From Franconibacter pulveris DSM 19144 (GTDB lineage: Bacteria; Pseudomonadota; Gammaproteobacteria; Enterobacterales; Enterobacteriaceae): 64,000 nucleotides of DNA. This document shows positions 10,701 to 18,895 of this stretch, piece by piece; positions within the stretch are counted from its first letter, which is position 1, and every line of letters begins with the position of its first letter. The DNA is taken from positions 186,001 through 250,000 of the forward strand of contig KK211221.1 in assembly GCA_000621185.1 (NCBI GenBank). Direction: 5' to 3'. Position numbers and translations under genes: made by a program. The notes under the pieces are model-generated. The model did not search any database and was not told where the DNA came from. It worked only from the letters and a program-made list of their open reading frames with translations.

Positions 10701-12210
10701 CGCGCAGCAGCTCGCGGGCCACGCTCCAGGCATCGGCGCGGCTGACCGGCCCGTTAATAGCCGTCACCAGCTGATACGCCTGCTCAAACTGGTTATGCGC
10801 CGCCTGCACGACGCTCATTTTCTGCTCAAGCGTCAGCAGTTTTTCCGTTGCCTCCTGCTCTTTCGCCTGGAAAGTCTCCAGCCATTCGGCGGCGCTGTCG
10901 GCGTTAAGGTCAGGCAGATAGCACAGTTCGCGCGCGCGGTTAAGCGCCGTCAGCGCCTGTTGATACTGTATAGCGCGAGTCTGCTGAACATCGAGCGCCT
11001 GCTGATAGTCGGCAAGCTGGCTCTTGAGTTCATCCACCTCAAGCTCGGCGGCTTCGGCGCGGGCTTCGTTCTCTTCCTGCTGCTCGGCGGCTTCCGCCAC
11101 CACTTCGTTCTGCTCTTCCAGACGCATCTGCAGTTCGTCGAGATCCGCTTCGTAACGCTCGATTTTCTCCTGCTGTCGCAGCGCGGTCTGCACCAGATTC
11201 AGATGGTCGCTCGCCGCCTGGTAATCGGTCTCAAGGTCCCCTTCCGCACCGGCGTGTTCCGCCAGCTCGCGCGCCATATCGACATGCTTATACTGCTCGG
11301 CCACCAGTTGCTTACGACTGGTGAAAAGTTCGCGGCGGTACTCAATCGCCTTGTCGAGATGAATGCGGCGCTCGTTGGCGTGCCGCATATAGTCCGCCGC
11401 CACGTAGTTGGTGGCTTCAGAAATCAGGTGCTTGAAGAGGTCGCGGTCAGACTGGGTGACGCGAATGGCTTCCAGCGTCAGGCGGTTCTCACGCAGCGCC
11501 GCCTCCATATCCTGGAAGGCTTTACGCACGCCGCTGTTTTCCGGCAGCAGGTAGTCGCGCAGCGAGCGGGTAATGGCGCTGGAGATGCCGCCATAGAGCG
11601 AGGCTTCAATCAGGCGGTAATATTTGCTGCGGTCTGAAGCAGAACGCAGGCGACGCGCCACGATGCCTAAGTCGAACATCAAAGAGTGATAATCGGTAAT
11701 GGAGTTGAACTGCTTAAACTGCACTCCCTCCATCGCGTCGATTTTCTCTTTCAGCTCGTTTAGCGAGAGCACGCGCGCCTGACGTTCATTCAGCGTTTCG
11801 GTCAGCAACTGCGTCGGCAGCAGGCTGCTCGGCAACCCCTGAATAGCAAACGGTTTAATATCCACTTTCCGGTCGCGCCCGGCCACCTGTTGCAGGCGAA
11901 CGCCCACCAGCACGCGCTGGTGACGCGAATTGATAACGTCCAGCACCGAATAGCAGACGCCCGCTTTAAGCTTGCCGTGCAGGCCCTTATCACGAGAGCC
12001 GGATGTCGCGCCCGCTTCGGTGGTATTACGGAAGTGAAGCAGCGTCAGGTCCGGGATCAGCGCGGTGACAAATGCCGCCATCGTGGTGGATTTCCCTGCG
12101 CCGTTGCCGCCGGAAAGCGTGGTCACCAGTTCATCGAGATCAAACGTACGGGCGAAAAAGCCGTTCCAGTTGATAAGCGTCAGTGAGCGAAATTTACCGC
12201 GTTCAATCAT
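7753..12210 (-). CDS. mukB: Chromosome partition SMC-like ATPase MukB
   Basis: SMC-like subunit of the MukBEF condensin, which extrudes DNA loops and keeps sister chromosomes separable. It has 1485 residues (E. coli 1486). The N-terminal ATPase half has Walker [10 protein letters not shown] near residue 34. Long coiled coils rich in Glu, Gln and Arg surround a central hinge (around residues 650-780). The C-terminal half has the ABC signature [10 protein letters not shown] and Walker [12 protein letters not shown]. The frame is open 12 codons further upstream, but the start [12 protein letters not shown] at 12210 matches the family and overlaps the mukE stop by 8 bases, which suggests translational coupling. 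Its partners MukE and MukF are encoded directly upstream. Confidence 0.97.
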   Translation of the reverse strand: MIERGKFRSLTLINWNGFFARTFDLDELVTTLSGGNGAGKSTTMAAFVTALIPDLTLLHFRNTTEAGATSGSRDKGLHGKLKAGVCYSVLDVINSRHQRVLVGVRLQQVAGRDRKVDIKPFAIQGLPSSLLPTQLLTETLNERQARVLSLNELKEKIDAMEGVQFKQFNSITDYHSLMFDLGIVARRLRSASDRSKYYRLIEASLYGGISSAITRSLRDYLLPENSGVRKAFQDMEAALRENRLTLEAIRVTQSDRDLFKHLISEATNYVAADYMRHANERRIHLDKAIEYRRELFTSRKQLVAEQYKHVDMARELAEHAGAEGDLETDYQAASDHLNLVQTALRQQEKIERYEADLDELQMRLEEQNEVVAEAAEQQEENEARAEAAELEVDELKSQLADYQQALDVQQTRAIQYQQALTALNRARELCYLPDLNADSAAEWLETFQAKEQEATEKLLTLEQKMSVVQAAHNQFEQAYQLVTAINGPVSRADAWSVARELLRDASQQRHLTEQVQPLRMRLSELEQRLREQQEAERLLAEFCKRQGRHYEPDELEALHQELEAQIAALSDSVSQASEQRLTLRQELEQLQARIKSLNSRAPVWLAAQNSLNQISEQSGEIFESGQQVTEYLQQLLEREREAIVERDEVGARKRAVDEEIERLSQPGGADDARLNTLAERFGGVLLSEIYDDVSLDDAPYFSALYGPSRHAIVVPDLSLVREQLDGLADCPEDLYLIEGDPQSFDDSVFSVEELEKAVVVKVADRQWRYSRFPQLPLFGRAARESRIESLHAERESLAERYATLSFDVQKTQRLHQAFSRFVGQHLAVAFEADPEAEVRALNTRRNEIERAISQHENDNQQQRAQFEQAKEGVAQLNRLLPRLNLLGDETLADRVDEIHERLDEAQEAARFIQQHGNQLAKLEPLLSVLQSDPEQFEQLKEDYEYARQVQRDARQQAFALSEVVQRRAHFSYSDSAEMLSGNSDLNEKLRQRLEQAEAERARARDALRTHAAQLSQYHQVLASLKSSFDTKKELLGDLHKELQDIGVRADPGAEERARLRRDELHMQLSNNRSRRNQLEKQLTLCEAEMDNLTRKLKRLERDYLEMREQVVSAKAGWCAVMRLVKDNGVERRLHRRELAYLSGDELRSMSDKALGALRLAVADNEHLRDVLRMSEDPKRPERKIQFFVAVYQHLRERIRQDIIRTDDPVEAIEQMEIELSRLTEELTSREQKLAISSRSAANIIRKTIQREQNRIRMLNQGLQSVSFGQVNSVRLNVNVRETHATLLDVLSEQHEQHQDLFNSSRLTFSEALAKLYQRLNPQIDMGQRTAQTIGEELLDYRNYLEMEVEVNRGSDGWLRAESGALSTGEAIGTGMSILVMVVQSWEDEARRLRGKDISPCRLLFLDEAARLDARSIATLFELCERLEMQLIIAAPENISPEKGTTYKLVRKVFQNHEHVHVVGLRGFALQQNEPGEALAGTADVS

Positions 12211-12913
12211 TCTCTTCCTCTCCGCGTTCCGTCTGGTTGTCGTCATTCTCGTCGTTGAGTTGCAGACTGCTCTCGACCGGCATCGCTTCGCCGTCGCGGA
12301 TCATGCGCAGCTGCGCTTCGCGCGGATCGTCGCCGCTGCGCACATCGGCGCCAAAGCGGAAGACCGATTCGGTAATGCGGAATTTACTGCTGTCGTGGCC
12401 CATAAACCAGACCATCCCCAGACGGCGCAGGCGGTTGAGCGAAGAGCGCACCTTTTCCTGCAGCTTCTGCCTGTCGAGATCGGAGCCAGTAGAGCGGTTA
12501 TTTACTAACTTCAGCAGCTTACTTTCATCCGCCAGCGCCAGCAGCTCGTCATAGAGTTCCTGCTGGGTGAAGATGCCTTCGTTGGCGAGGCGCTCCGGGC
12601 TCAGATAGAGGTAGCAAAGAATTTTGCCGACCATCATGTCGAGTTCGGAAAGCACCGAACGGGGAATCAGTGTCGTGGAGCGAGGGCGCAAATAGAAAAA
12701 ACCTTCCGGCGCGCGCACCAGCTCTACATTGTAGCGGCCATAAAACTCTTCCAGCTCGTGCTGGAAGTCCATCAAGAAAGCGTGATTATCCAGCTCTTCC
12801 AGGCCAACGTGACGCCCGGCGCGAAGCTGGCTGTCGAGCGCCGGAAACAGCGGGTTCGCCAGCGCCTGCGCCAGCTTAACCGGCATCACTTGTTCAATAT
12901 TTGTCAATGACAT
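12203..12913 (-). CDS. mukE: Chromosome partition protein MukE
   Basis: Tandem winged-helix subunit of MukBEF that binds MukF and MukB and helps contact DNA. It has 236 residues (E. coli 234). The core includes [39 protein letters not shown] and [20 protein letters not shown], and the tail is acidic ([15 protein letters not shown]). The start [13 protein letters not shown] at 12913 was chosen from the family; the open frame extends 40 codons further but only inside mukF. The gene overlaps mukF by 20 bases and mukB by 8, an arrangement that favours balanced stoichiometry. Confidence 0.96.
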   Translation of the reverse strand: MSLTNIEQVMPVKLAQALANPLFPALDSQLRAGRHVGLEELDNHAFLMDFQHELEEFYGRYNVELVRAPEGFFYLRPRSTTLIPRSVLSELDMMVGKILCYLYLSPERLANEGIFTQQELYDELLALADESKLLKLVNNRSTGSDLDRQKLQEKVRSSLNRLRRLGMVWFMGHDSSKFRITESVFRFGADVRSGDDPREAQLRMIRDGEAMPVESSLQLNDENDDNQTERGEEEND

Positions 12914-14216
12914 GCGCCTGTACCTTGGCTCCGTAATCATTAATGAGCTGCCATTTCGCCGGCAGCCCGGTAAAGTCAGCTTCCGCCACCCCAAGCCGCA
13001 CGGCCTGGTCGACGACGATACGCGCCACATCAAAATGGCGCGCGCGTGGGAATTGCGCCAGATAGTCGCGCATCACTACGCCGAGATCCAGCGGTTGCTG
13101 TCTGGATTTAAAGACCTCAAGCTGCGCTTCTATCATCGCCGCCAGCTGTTCGCGGATCTCGTTAAACTCTTCAAACTCCAGATCCGGCGGCAGCTCGCCG
13201 GTGACTTCGTCATCGCGCAGCGCCATCTCTTCATCGCGCATATCAAGCAGACGCTCGGCGTTGGCGTGGGTCAGCGCCCACGGCGCGTCGAAATAGCTCT
13301 GCACCGACTGACGCAAACGCTGGGCAAAGACGCGGTTTTTGTCCATATCGATGGCGGTGCGGATAAACTTATGCACGTGACGGTCATAGCCAATCCAGAG
13401 GTCGATGGCCTGCTGACCCCAGCTAATAATGCGGTCGAGTTTGCTTTGCAGATCGAAAACCAGCCGGTCGATAAAATGCAAATCGTCGCGGCCTAATGTG
13501 GCTTCCTGAATCATCAGCAGGTTAGCCTGCAGCTTATCGCCAGCCGCTTCCAGCGTATCCTGCAGTTCACGCAAGGTGCCGGAGGTTTCGGACAGCAGCA
13601 GTTCACAGCTGGAGATAGCCGCGCGCCAGTCTTTATTAAGCAACTGCGCGATATCGTCTTTCACCAGCTGTTGCTGCTCATCCATGATGCGCTGGGTTAA
13701 ATCGATGCTGTCGAAAATTTCCGCGACGGAATATTTGAGCGGCGCATAAACGTTGCGATGCCAGTGAAACTCATCGCCGTTTTCCTGCGCGGCATCCGCG
13801 GCGCGTTTCAGCTCGCCGGCTACGATGGAAAGCTGCATGGAAAGACGCAGCGTGGAAAACTCGCGCTGGCGGATGTAGTAGTCGGTAATACCGATACCGA
13901 GCGGCGTCAGTCGGTAAATCGCGTTTCCTTCCGCCTGTTCGCTGGTGAAACGGTTGAGCAAGCGCTGGCGCACCATATCGTTGATGGCGTTGTTCGCGCG
14001 CTGGGCCACCGTTTCCGTGGTCTGTTCAAACGCGTCGCTGACGTGACGAAACGCGTCCACCAGCTCCCCTTCGCTCATTTCGCCATCCAGACGTTCGCCG
14101 TTAAGCGTGGCCACCGCCAGCAGAAAAGCCAGTCGGTCAACCGGAAGCTGGATGGAAAAATCATTTTTCCTGGCCCAGGCAACCAGTTCGGGGACTGTCT
14201 GGGAAAAAGTACTCAT
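12894..14216 (-). CDS. mukF: Chromosome partition kleisin MukF
   Basis: Kleisin subunit of MukBEF that bridges the two MukB heads and recruits MukE. It has 440 residues, as in E. coli. The N-terminal winged-helix dimerisation domain begins [20 protein letters not shown]; a helical middle segment and a C-terminal winged helix (ending [11 protein letters not shown]) that contacts the MukB head follow. It starts 3 bases after the cmoM stop, so cmoM, mukF, mukE and mukB form one tight leftward operon. Confidence 0.97.
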   Translation of the reverse strand: MSTFSQTVPELVAWARKNDFSIQLPVDRLAFLLAVATLNGERLDGEMSEGELVDAFRHVSDAFEQTTETVAQRANNAINDMVRQRLLNRFTSEQAEGNAIYRLTPLGIGITDYYIRQREFSTLRLSMQLSIVAGELKRAADAAQENGDEFHWHRNVYAPLKYSVAEIFDSIDLTQRIMDEQQQLVKDDIAQLLNKDWRAAISSCELLLSETSGTLRELQDTLEAAGDKLQANLLMIQEATLGRDDLHFIDRLVFDLQSKLDRIISWGQQAIDLWIGYDRHVHKFIRTAIDMDKNRVFAQRLRQSVQSYFDAPWALTHANAERLLDMRDEEMALRDDEVTGELPPDLEFEEFNEIREQLAAMIEAQLEVFKSRQQPLDLGVVMRDYLAQFPRARHFDVARIVVDQAVRLGVAEADFTGLPAKWQLINDYGAKVQAHVIDKY

Positions 14217-14219
14217 AGT

Positions 14220-14999
14220 TTATCCTTGGATCTCCGGCTTAAACGCAGTGACGTGGATATAGCGGCCCAGGCTAACCCAGGGCTCCTGTCGGCAGTAACG
14301 CGTTTCAAGCTCAAGCAGCGTGTCGTACTCGTCGCGCTGCTGATGTTTTTCACGCAGGTAGTCATGGAAAACCCGTACGCCGGTTTTGCCGGTAATCTGC
14401 CAGCCAATCTCTTCAAGCCAGCGATAGACCTGCTGCGGCTCACGCGGATAATCCGGTGAAAGGGAGCGTTTTTTCTTTTTGGGCATCCCTTGTTGCACAT
14501 AGGCGAAATTGCCCGCCACCATGTTATGCATCAGCAAGCCATGCGCGTTATAGAACATCAAAGAGAGCGCGCCGCCGGGGGCGAGACAATGCCACAGGCG
14601 CTCCAGGGCCACTTTCGGCTCCGCCACCCATTCGAGCACAGCGTGAAACAATATCAGATCAACCGGGCATTCTAAATGTTCAGCCACATCCTGAGCGGCG
14701 CATTGTACAAAATGCATGTTCTCGCTCACACCTTGCTGCTGCGCATGCAGGCGCGCGCGGGCAAGCATTTCAGCGGAGAGATCGCAAAGCACAACCTGGT
14801 GGCCCCGCGCCGCCACGCGGCAGGCAGTCTGCCCTTCTCCGCCGCCGGCATCAAGGACGCGCAGCGGGCGTTGCGGCAGGCGGTCAAACAGCGCGTCAAG
14901 ATCCTGCCAGAGGATTGCCTGGCGCAGTTGCCCTTTTGTTGTACCGTATATGTTGCGCGAAAATTTTTCGGCAATGTCATCAAAATTGCGATCCCGCAT
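14220..14999 (-). CDS. cmoM: tRNA 5-carboxymethoxyuridine methyltransferase
   Basis: SAM-dependent methyltransferase (formerly SmtA) that methylates cmo5U to mcmo5U at the wobble position of several tRNAs. It has 259 residues. The SAM-binding glycine motif is VLDAGGGEGQTA, followed by the acidic residue in VVLCDLSAEM; further conserved sequences are LILFHAVLEWV and SLMFYNAHGLLMHNMVAGNF. An in-frame start six codons upstream exists, but the ATG at 14999 (MRDRNFDDIAEKF) matches E. coli and has GTGGAG eight bases before it. It is the first gene of the muk operon and is divergent from elyC. Confidence 0.95.
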   Translation of the reverse strand: MRDRNFDDIAEKFSRNIYGTTKGQLRQAILWQDLDALFDRLPQRPLRVLDAGGGEGQTACRVAARGHQVVLCDLSAEMLARARLHAQQQGVSENMHFVQCAAQDVAEHLECPVDLILFHAVLEWVAEPKVALERLWHCLAPGGALSLMFYNAHGLLMHNMVAGNFAYVQQGMPKKKKRSLSPDYPREPQQVYRWLEEIGWQITGKTGVRVFHDYLREKHQQRDEYDTLLELETRYCRQEPWVSLGRYIHVTAFKPEIQG

Positions 15000-15129
15000 A
15001 GGTACAACTCCACCCAAAAAAGGTTTTCGACAAAGGCGCTATTTTGTCATAGCCGTGAGGAGAATGAACCCATTCGGTGTAAGATCGCGGGCGTTTGCCT
15101 GCCGTATGGTTAAAAAAGGAACCGCACCC

Positions 15130-15909
15130 ATGCTGTTTATGCTGAAAAAATATCTTGGCGGCTTGATGCTGCCCCTTCCCTTCTTATTGCTGGTCATGGC
15201 GCTGGCGTTAGCGCTGCTGTGGTGGAGCCGCTGGCAGAGAACCGCTAAGGGTTTGCTGACCGTAAGCTGGCTTGCGCTGTTTCTGCTTAGCCTGCAACCG
15301 GTCGCGGACGGCCTGCTTAAGCCGATTGAAAGCGCCTACCCTACCTGGCGTGGCAAAGAAAAAGTGGATTATGTGGTCGTACTGGGCGGCGGTTATACCT
15401 GGAACCCGCAGTGGGCGCCAAGCTCAAACCTGATTAATAACAGCCTGCCGCGCGTAACCGAAGGGGTGCGGCTGTGGCATGCCAACCCTGGCGCGAAGCT
15501 GGTGTTTACCGGCGCGCCGGCGGTGACTAACCCGGTCAGCACTGCCGAAGCAGGCGCTCGCGTTGCCGAAAGCCTCGGTGTTCCCCGCAGCGATATCATT
15601 ACGCTTGATACGCCAAGGGATACGGAAGACGAAGCGGCCGCCGTGGCGAAAGCTATCGGCCAGCAGCCTTTCTTGCTGGTGACCTCCGCCTCGCATCTGC
15701 CGAGAGCGATGCGCTTTTTCCAGCATCAGGGGCTGAAGCCGATCCCTGCGCCAGCAAACCAGATGGCGGTGGAATCGCCGCTCAATCCCTGGGAGAAGGC
15801 GCTTCCCTCGCCGCTATGGCTGATGCATAGCGACCGGGTAGGTTACGAGACGCTTGGCAGGATCTGGCAATGGCTTAAAGGGGCGTCAGGCGACCCAGGG
15901 GAGCAGTGA
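15130..15909 (+). CDS. elyC: Envelope biogenesis factor ElyC
   Basis: Inner-membrane DUF218 protein (YcbC) needed for peptidoglycan assembly at low temperature, connected to undecaprenyl-phosphate lipid carrier metabolism in E. coli. It has 259 residues. Two N-terminal membrane segments (about residues 10-30 and 38-56) precede the DUF218 domain, with VDYVVVLGGGYTWNPQ, TGAPAVTNPVSTAEAGARVA and LVTSASHLPRAMRFF. The start ATG at 15130 has AAGGA upstream; the frame is open much further left, but only antisense to cmoM. The last 24 bases overlap the 3' end of convergent ycbJ. Confidence 0.95.
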   Translation: MLFMLKKYLGGLMLPLPFLLLVMALALALLWWSRWQRTAKGLLTVSWLALFLLSLQPVADGLLKPIESAYPTWRGKEKVDYVVVLGGGYTWNPQWAPSSNLINNSLPRVTEGVRLWHANPGAKLVFTGAPAVTNPVSTAEAGARVAESLGVPRSDIITLDTPRDTEDEAAAVAKAIGQQPFLLVTSASHLPRAMRFFQHQGLKPIPAPANQMAVESPLNPWEKALPSPLWLMHSDRVGYETLGRIWQWLKGASGDPGEQ

Positions 15910-16779
15910 TTTCGAGGCGGTATCGAAGGCGGCGCGGTTCATGCGGCCCGTTTGCAGCAGCTGCGCCACTTCGTCCCACAGCACATAAAGCCAGCGCCGC
16001 CAGAGAAAAGATTCCGCCACCGGCGCCCGTTGCAGATAATGCCAGAAAAGACTTTCCGCCAGCGGCGTATCGAACAGGCGAAATAACTCATATTCGCGCG
16101 GCGCCCACAAGACAACGCCCGGGCTGACCATCGCCAGCAGTTGATCGCTTCTCGCATCTTTGAGCATGCTGCGCAGGCTGAAATGACCATGTATTAGCAC
16201 GCAGTTATCGCTAAAACCGGCGAACATCTCGTCCAGACATTCGCGGGTGCGAAAAAGCATACGGCGATCCTGCATCGTCAGTCCCGTATTTTTATATTGA
16301 TTCAGGGTGCTCCAGAGCACTTCGACGCGCTGACGATACCATGAAGGCCAGATGTTCTCCTGCGTGCTGTCGACGTTGCCCACGCAGCCGTGGCTGTCGA
16401 CCCGGTGCCAGGCAAGCAGCGCCTCGACAATCTGATCTTTGAGTTGCTCCCAGCGTTCCGGCGTGCGCGAAGGCGCTTCTACCGGCACGCCGCGCAGCCT
16501 TTCCATTAGCAGCACATCCGGCCCGGGGTGTTCTTCATGCGTCATGACGCCATAAACTACCGGCATGCGCACCGTGCCGGAGCGCGCCAGCATAGAGATT
16601 TTCCAGGCCAGTTGCCTTGCAAGCCCAGGCGTAGTGAAGCTTCTTGCCAGCAGCGGCATTGGATGGCCGTGACTGTCATACAGCGACCAGAGCGCCGTAT
16701 CCGGTTTCTCGGTTATGCACTCCAGGCGGCTTAGCTTCTCGCCCAGCAGATGGCTCAGTTCCGCGCGCAGTTGCTCCAT
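15886..16779 (-). CDS. ycbJ: YcbJ, phosphotransferase-fold protein of unknown function
   Basis: The protein has 297 residues, the same as E. coli YcbJ. It resembles the aminoglycoside phosphotransferase/choline kinase fold: an N-lobe-like part (LLARSFTTPGLARQLAWK) and a segment VLIHGHFSLRSML that corresponds to the HGDxxxxN catalytic loop. That loop carries HGHFSLRS, so the usual catalytic Asp and following Asn are not conserved, and enzyme activity is uncertain. No substrate is known. Its 3' end overlaps convergent elyC by 24 bases. It lies 71 bases downstream of the DUF2000 gene on the same strand and could be read through from it. Confidence 0.9.
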   Translation of the reverse strand: MEQLRAELSHLLGEKLSRLECITEKPDTALWSLYDSHGHPMPLLARSFTTPGLARQLAWKISMLARSGTVRMPVVYGVMTHEEHPGPDVLLMERLRGVPVEAPSRTPERWEQLKDQIVEALLAWHRVDSHGCVGNVDSTQENIWPSWYRQRVEVLWSTLNQYKNTGLTMQDRRMLFRTRECLDEMFAGFSDNCVLIHGHFSLRSMLKDARSDQLLAMVSPGVVLWAPREYELFRLFDTPLAESLFWHYLQRAPVAESFLWRRWLYVLWDEVAQLLQTGRMNRAAFDTASKSLLPWVA

Positions 16780-16850
16780 TTTCCGTTACCCTTATAAAGA
16801 CTGGTACTTTTTATAATGGGCGTCCTTTAGGCGGATGTCATCTGATGAGA

Positions 16851-17297
16851 TCAAGAACCTGGCTGATTAGCGCTTAAACGATACAGCGGCAGGTGGCCAG
16901 TGAGCTTATTGATTTTCTTTTTGGGGCCAAGCAAGCCCACCGCCGCAAGGTCAATGGATTCGCTCCGCGCCTGGGCAATTCGCTCGCCATACTCTTCGTA
17001 TGTTTTGCAAGACTGGGCTAACGTGCTGAAAGGCATAACCAGAATATCGGGGTCAGCTAAGGCGCGGGAAAGCGTAGTGGTGAGCGACTCCTCCTGCGTC
17101 AGCAAAATGGGCAATGGGGCATAAATCACGCCCGGATAAACCACGCCATCTTTGCTCTGCATTTCCGGCCCGACAAGATTTTCCACCCGTCTGCCAAGGC
17201 TCACGCCTATAACGCTTGCCGCATTGATAGCAAGTCCAGGGCTTAGCGTTTTTTCTACGATGATGGCGCATTTGTGCAGGCTTGCATCGAATTTCAT
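16851..17297 (-). CDS. DUF2000 family protein, function unknown
   Basis: A soluble protein of 148 residues without signal peptide or membrane segment. It fits the DUF2000 family, whose known structures have a peptidyl-tRNA-hydrolase-II-like fold; that assignment is from memory. Recognisable parts are KCAIIVEKTLSPGLAINAAS (residues 8-27), a GRRVENLVGPEM segment and YPGVIYAPLPIL. The start MKFDASLH has AAGGA nine bases upstream. It is divergent from an Lrp/AsnC-type regulator, with 140 bases between the start codons, and I do not recall it at this site in E. coli K-12. In many bacteria DUF2000 genes neighbour AsnC-type regulators, so a regulator-target pair is likely. No activity can be assigned. 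Confidence 0.8.
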   Translation of the reverse strand: MKFDASLHKCAIIVEKTLSPGLAINAASVIGVSLGRRVENLVGPEMQSKDGVVYPGVIYAPLPILLTQEESLTTTLSRALADPDILVMPFSTLAQSCKTYEEYGERIAQARSESIDLAAVGLLGPKKKINKLTGHLPLYRLSANQPGS

Positions 17298-17437
17298 CTC
17301 GTTATCCTTAAGGTCGTTTTATCGCGTTCAGTAAAGAGACAGTGTGCCGCAGAAAGCTGGGTAAAACTGACCTTAAATTGTTATCTTTTGCTTTATTAAG
17401 GTAAAAACATCCCGCAAAAGCCGATAAAGAGAAATAT
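17298..17437. promoter_or_regulatory. Divergent promoter region with three TTAAGG repeats
   Basis: The motif TTAAGGT(C) occurs at 17308-17315 on the plus strand, 17369-17376 on the minus strand (as GACCTTAA) and 17396-17402 on the plus strand. The first copy lies in a perfect palindrome CCTTAAGG at 17306-17313. A possible -35 for the regulator gene is TTGTTA at 17378-17383. Repeats on both sides of a divergent control region suit binding by the adjacent AsnC-type protein; this is inference. Confidence 0.55.
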
Positions 17438-17920
17438 ATGTCCGAACCCGATTTAACGCCGACTGACATCGCGCTGCTGACGCTACTACAAAAAGACGCC
17501 CGTATGACCAACCAGACGCTGGCCGAGGCGGTAAATCTTTCCGCTTCGCCCTGCTGGCGTAAGGTACGCAAGCTTGAAGAAGAGAAAGTAATTCAGGGTT
17601 ATCACGCCGCGCTGGACAGACGCAAAATCGGCCTTGGAGTAATGGTCTTTGTTCGCGTCAGCATCGACAGCCACAGCGAAGCGCAGGCGCGCAAATTCGA
17701 ACAGGAGGTCCTGGAGCTGGAGAATGTGGTGGCCTGTTACAGCATCGGCGGCGACGCCGATTTTCTGCTGCAGGTGGTAGCGCAAAACCTGGACGCCTAT
17801 TCCGATTTCGCCATGTCGGTGCTGCGCCGTCTGCCGGGTATTAAAGCGATGCAAAGCATGTTCGTATTAAAAGAGATTAAGCCTTTTACAACGTTGCCGG
17901 TCGCCTCGCCCCGACGATAA
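17438..17920 (+). CDS. Lrp/AsnC family transcriptional regulator
   Basis: DNA-binding regulator of 160 residues. The N-terminal winged helix-turn-helix covers about residues 6-55 (TPTDIALLTLLQKDARMTNQ, LAEAVNLSASPCWRKVRKLE). The C-terminal RAM effector and oligomerisation domain covers about 65-145 and has the typical turn GGDADFLLQVVAQNLDAY. It is distinct from the true Lrp at 47442-47936. It is divergent from the DUF2000 gene, and the usual pattern for this family is control of the divergent neighbour and of itself. The effector is unknown. A terminator follows. Confidence 0.9.
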   Translation: MSEPDLTPTDIALLTLLQKDARMTNQTLAEAVNLSASPCWRKVRKLEEEKVIQGYHAALDRRKIGLGVMVFVRVSIDSHSEAQARKFEQEVLELENVVACYSIGGDADFLLQVVAQNLDAYSDFAMSVLRRLPGIKAMQSMFVLKEIKPFTTLPVASPRR

Positions 17921-17921
17921 A

Positions 17922-17943
17922 AAACCGGCCCTGTGGCCGGTTT
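17922..17943. terminator. Bidirectional terminator between the AsnC-type gene and kdsB
   Basis: Perfect stem AAACCGGCC / GGCCGGTTT with loop CTGT, between two convergent genes whose stops are one base to the left and three to the right. Confidence 0.85.
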
Positions 17944-17945
17944 AT

Positions 17946-18692
17946 TTATCGCATCTCTTTACGAACGCGTTCGAGGTCTTCTGGTGTATCGACGCCCGTG
18001 CCCGGCACTTCCTGCGCGACGTCCACATGAATTTTTTCGCCGTACCAGAGCACGCGCAGTTGCTCAAGCATCTCAATGCGCTCAAGCTGGCTTGGCTGCC
18101 AGGTAACATAGCGGCGAATGAACCCGGCGCGGTAACCATAGATACCAATGTGGCGCAGCAGCGTATCGCCAATACTCTCCCGCGATTGCGCGAAGCGGTC
18201 GCGATCCCAGGGAATAGTGGCGCGTGAGAAGTAGAGCGCATAGCCTTCAGCATCGCGCACAACTTTCACCGCGTTCGGGTTGAATGCTTCTTCTGCGGAG
18301 TCGATGGGAACGGCAAGCGTCGCCATGCCGGCCGCGCTTTTGGTCAGGTTATCAGCCAACTGGCGGATGATAGCTGGCGGAATCGCCGGCTCGTCGCCTT
18401 GTACGTTAACAATGACGGTATCATCCGCAAAGCCGCATTTCTCCACCACTTCAGCCAGCCGTTCGGTGCCAGACTGGTGATCGACGCGCGTCATGCACAC
18501 CTCGCCGCCAGCGGCTTGCACTGCGCGAGCCACCTCTTCATGATCGGTGGCCACGATAATGCGTTCAGCGCCAGATTCGCGAGCGCGTTCCAGCACATGC
18601 ACAATCATCGGCTTGCCGTTAATATCCACCAGCGGCTTGCCCGGCAAACGCGTGGAGGCGTAGCGGGCAGGTATGATAACGACGAAACTCAT
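17946..18692 (-). CDS. kdsB: 3-deoxy-manno-octulosonate cytidylyltransferase
   Basis: CMP-KDO synthetase: activates KDO with CTP for addition to lipid A in inner-core lipopolysaccharide synthesis. It has 248 residues, as in E. coli. Nucleotide-binding sequence is [16 protein letters not shown] at residues 5-20; [12 protein letters not shown] carries the metal-binding Asp. The start overlaps the ycaR stop by 4 bases (ATGA-type), so the two are translationally coupled. Confidence 0.97.
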   Translation of the reverse strand: MSFVVIIPARYASTRLPGKPLVDINGKPMIVHVLERARESGAERIIVATDHEEVARAVQAAGGEVCMTRVDHQSGTERLAEVVEKCGFADDTVIVNVQGDEPAIPPAIIRQLADNLTKSAAGMATLAVPIDSAEEAFNPNAVKVVRDAEGYALYFSRATIPWDRDRFAQSRESIGDTLLRHIGIYGYRAGFIRRYVTWQPSQLERIEMLEQLRVLWYGEKIHVDVAQEVPGTGVDTPEDLERVRKEMR

Positions 18693-18871
18693 GGGTTTGT
18701 CTCTTCAGCAGTCAGCGAGCGGGCTTCATTTTCCAGCAAAACAGGAATGCCGTCGCGCAGCGGAAAAGCCAGGCTGTCCACTTTACAGATGAGCTCTTGT
18801 TTTTCCTGATTAAAATAGAGTTTGCCGTTACAAACCGGGCAAGCGATGATTTCCAGTAAACGATGATCCAT
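18689..18871 (-). CDS. ycaR: YcaR, UPF0434/Trm112-like small protein
   Basis: A 60-residue protein of the UPF0434 family, related to the Trm112 fold. It has one Cys pair (ACPVCNGKL) and a further Cys in [20 protein letters not shown]. Its function in enterobacteria is not established. It overlaps kdsB by 4 bases and is part of the lpxK-kdsB gene cluster in many Proteobacteria, which suggests a link with lipopolysaccharide synthesis or with a methyltransferase partner. Confidence 0.93.
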   Translation of the reverse strand: MDHRLLEIIACPVCNGKLYFNQEKQELICKVDSLAFPLRDGIPVLLENEARSLTAEETNP

Positions 18872-18895
18872 AGTTCCTCCTGATAACGCGGAATA

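Noticed and set aside
16980-17300. Plus-strand short open frames antisense to the DUF2000 gene
   Set aside because: No ribosome sites, and they disappear when the clear DUF2000 reading frame is accepted.
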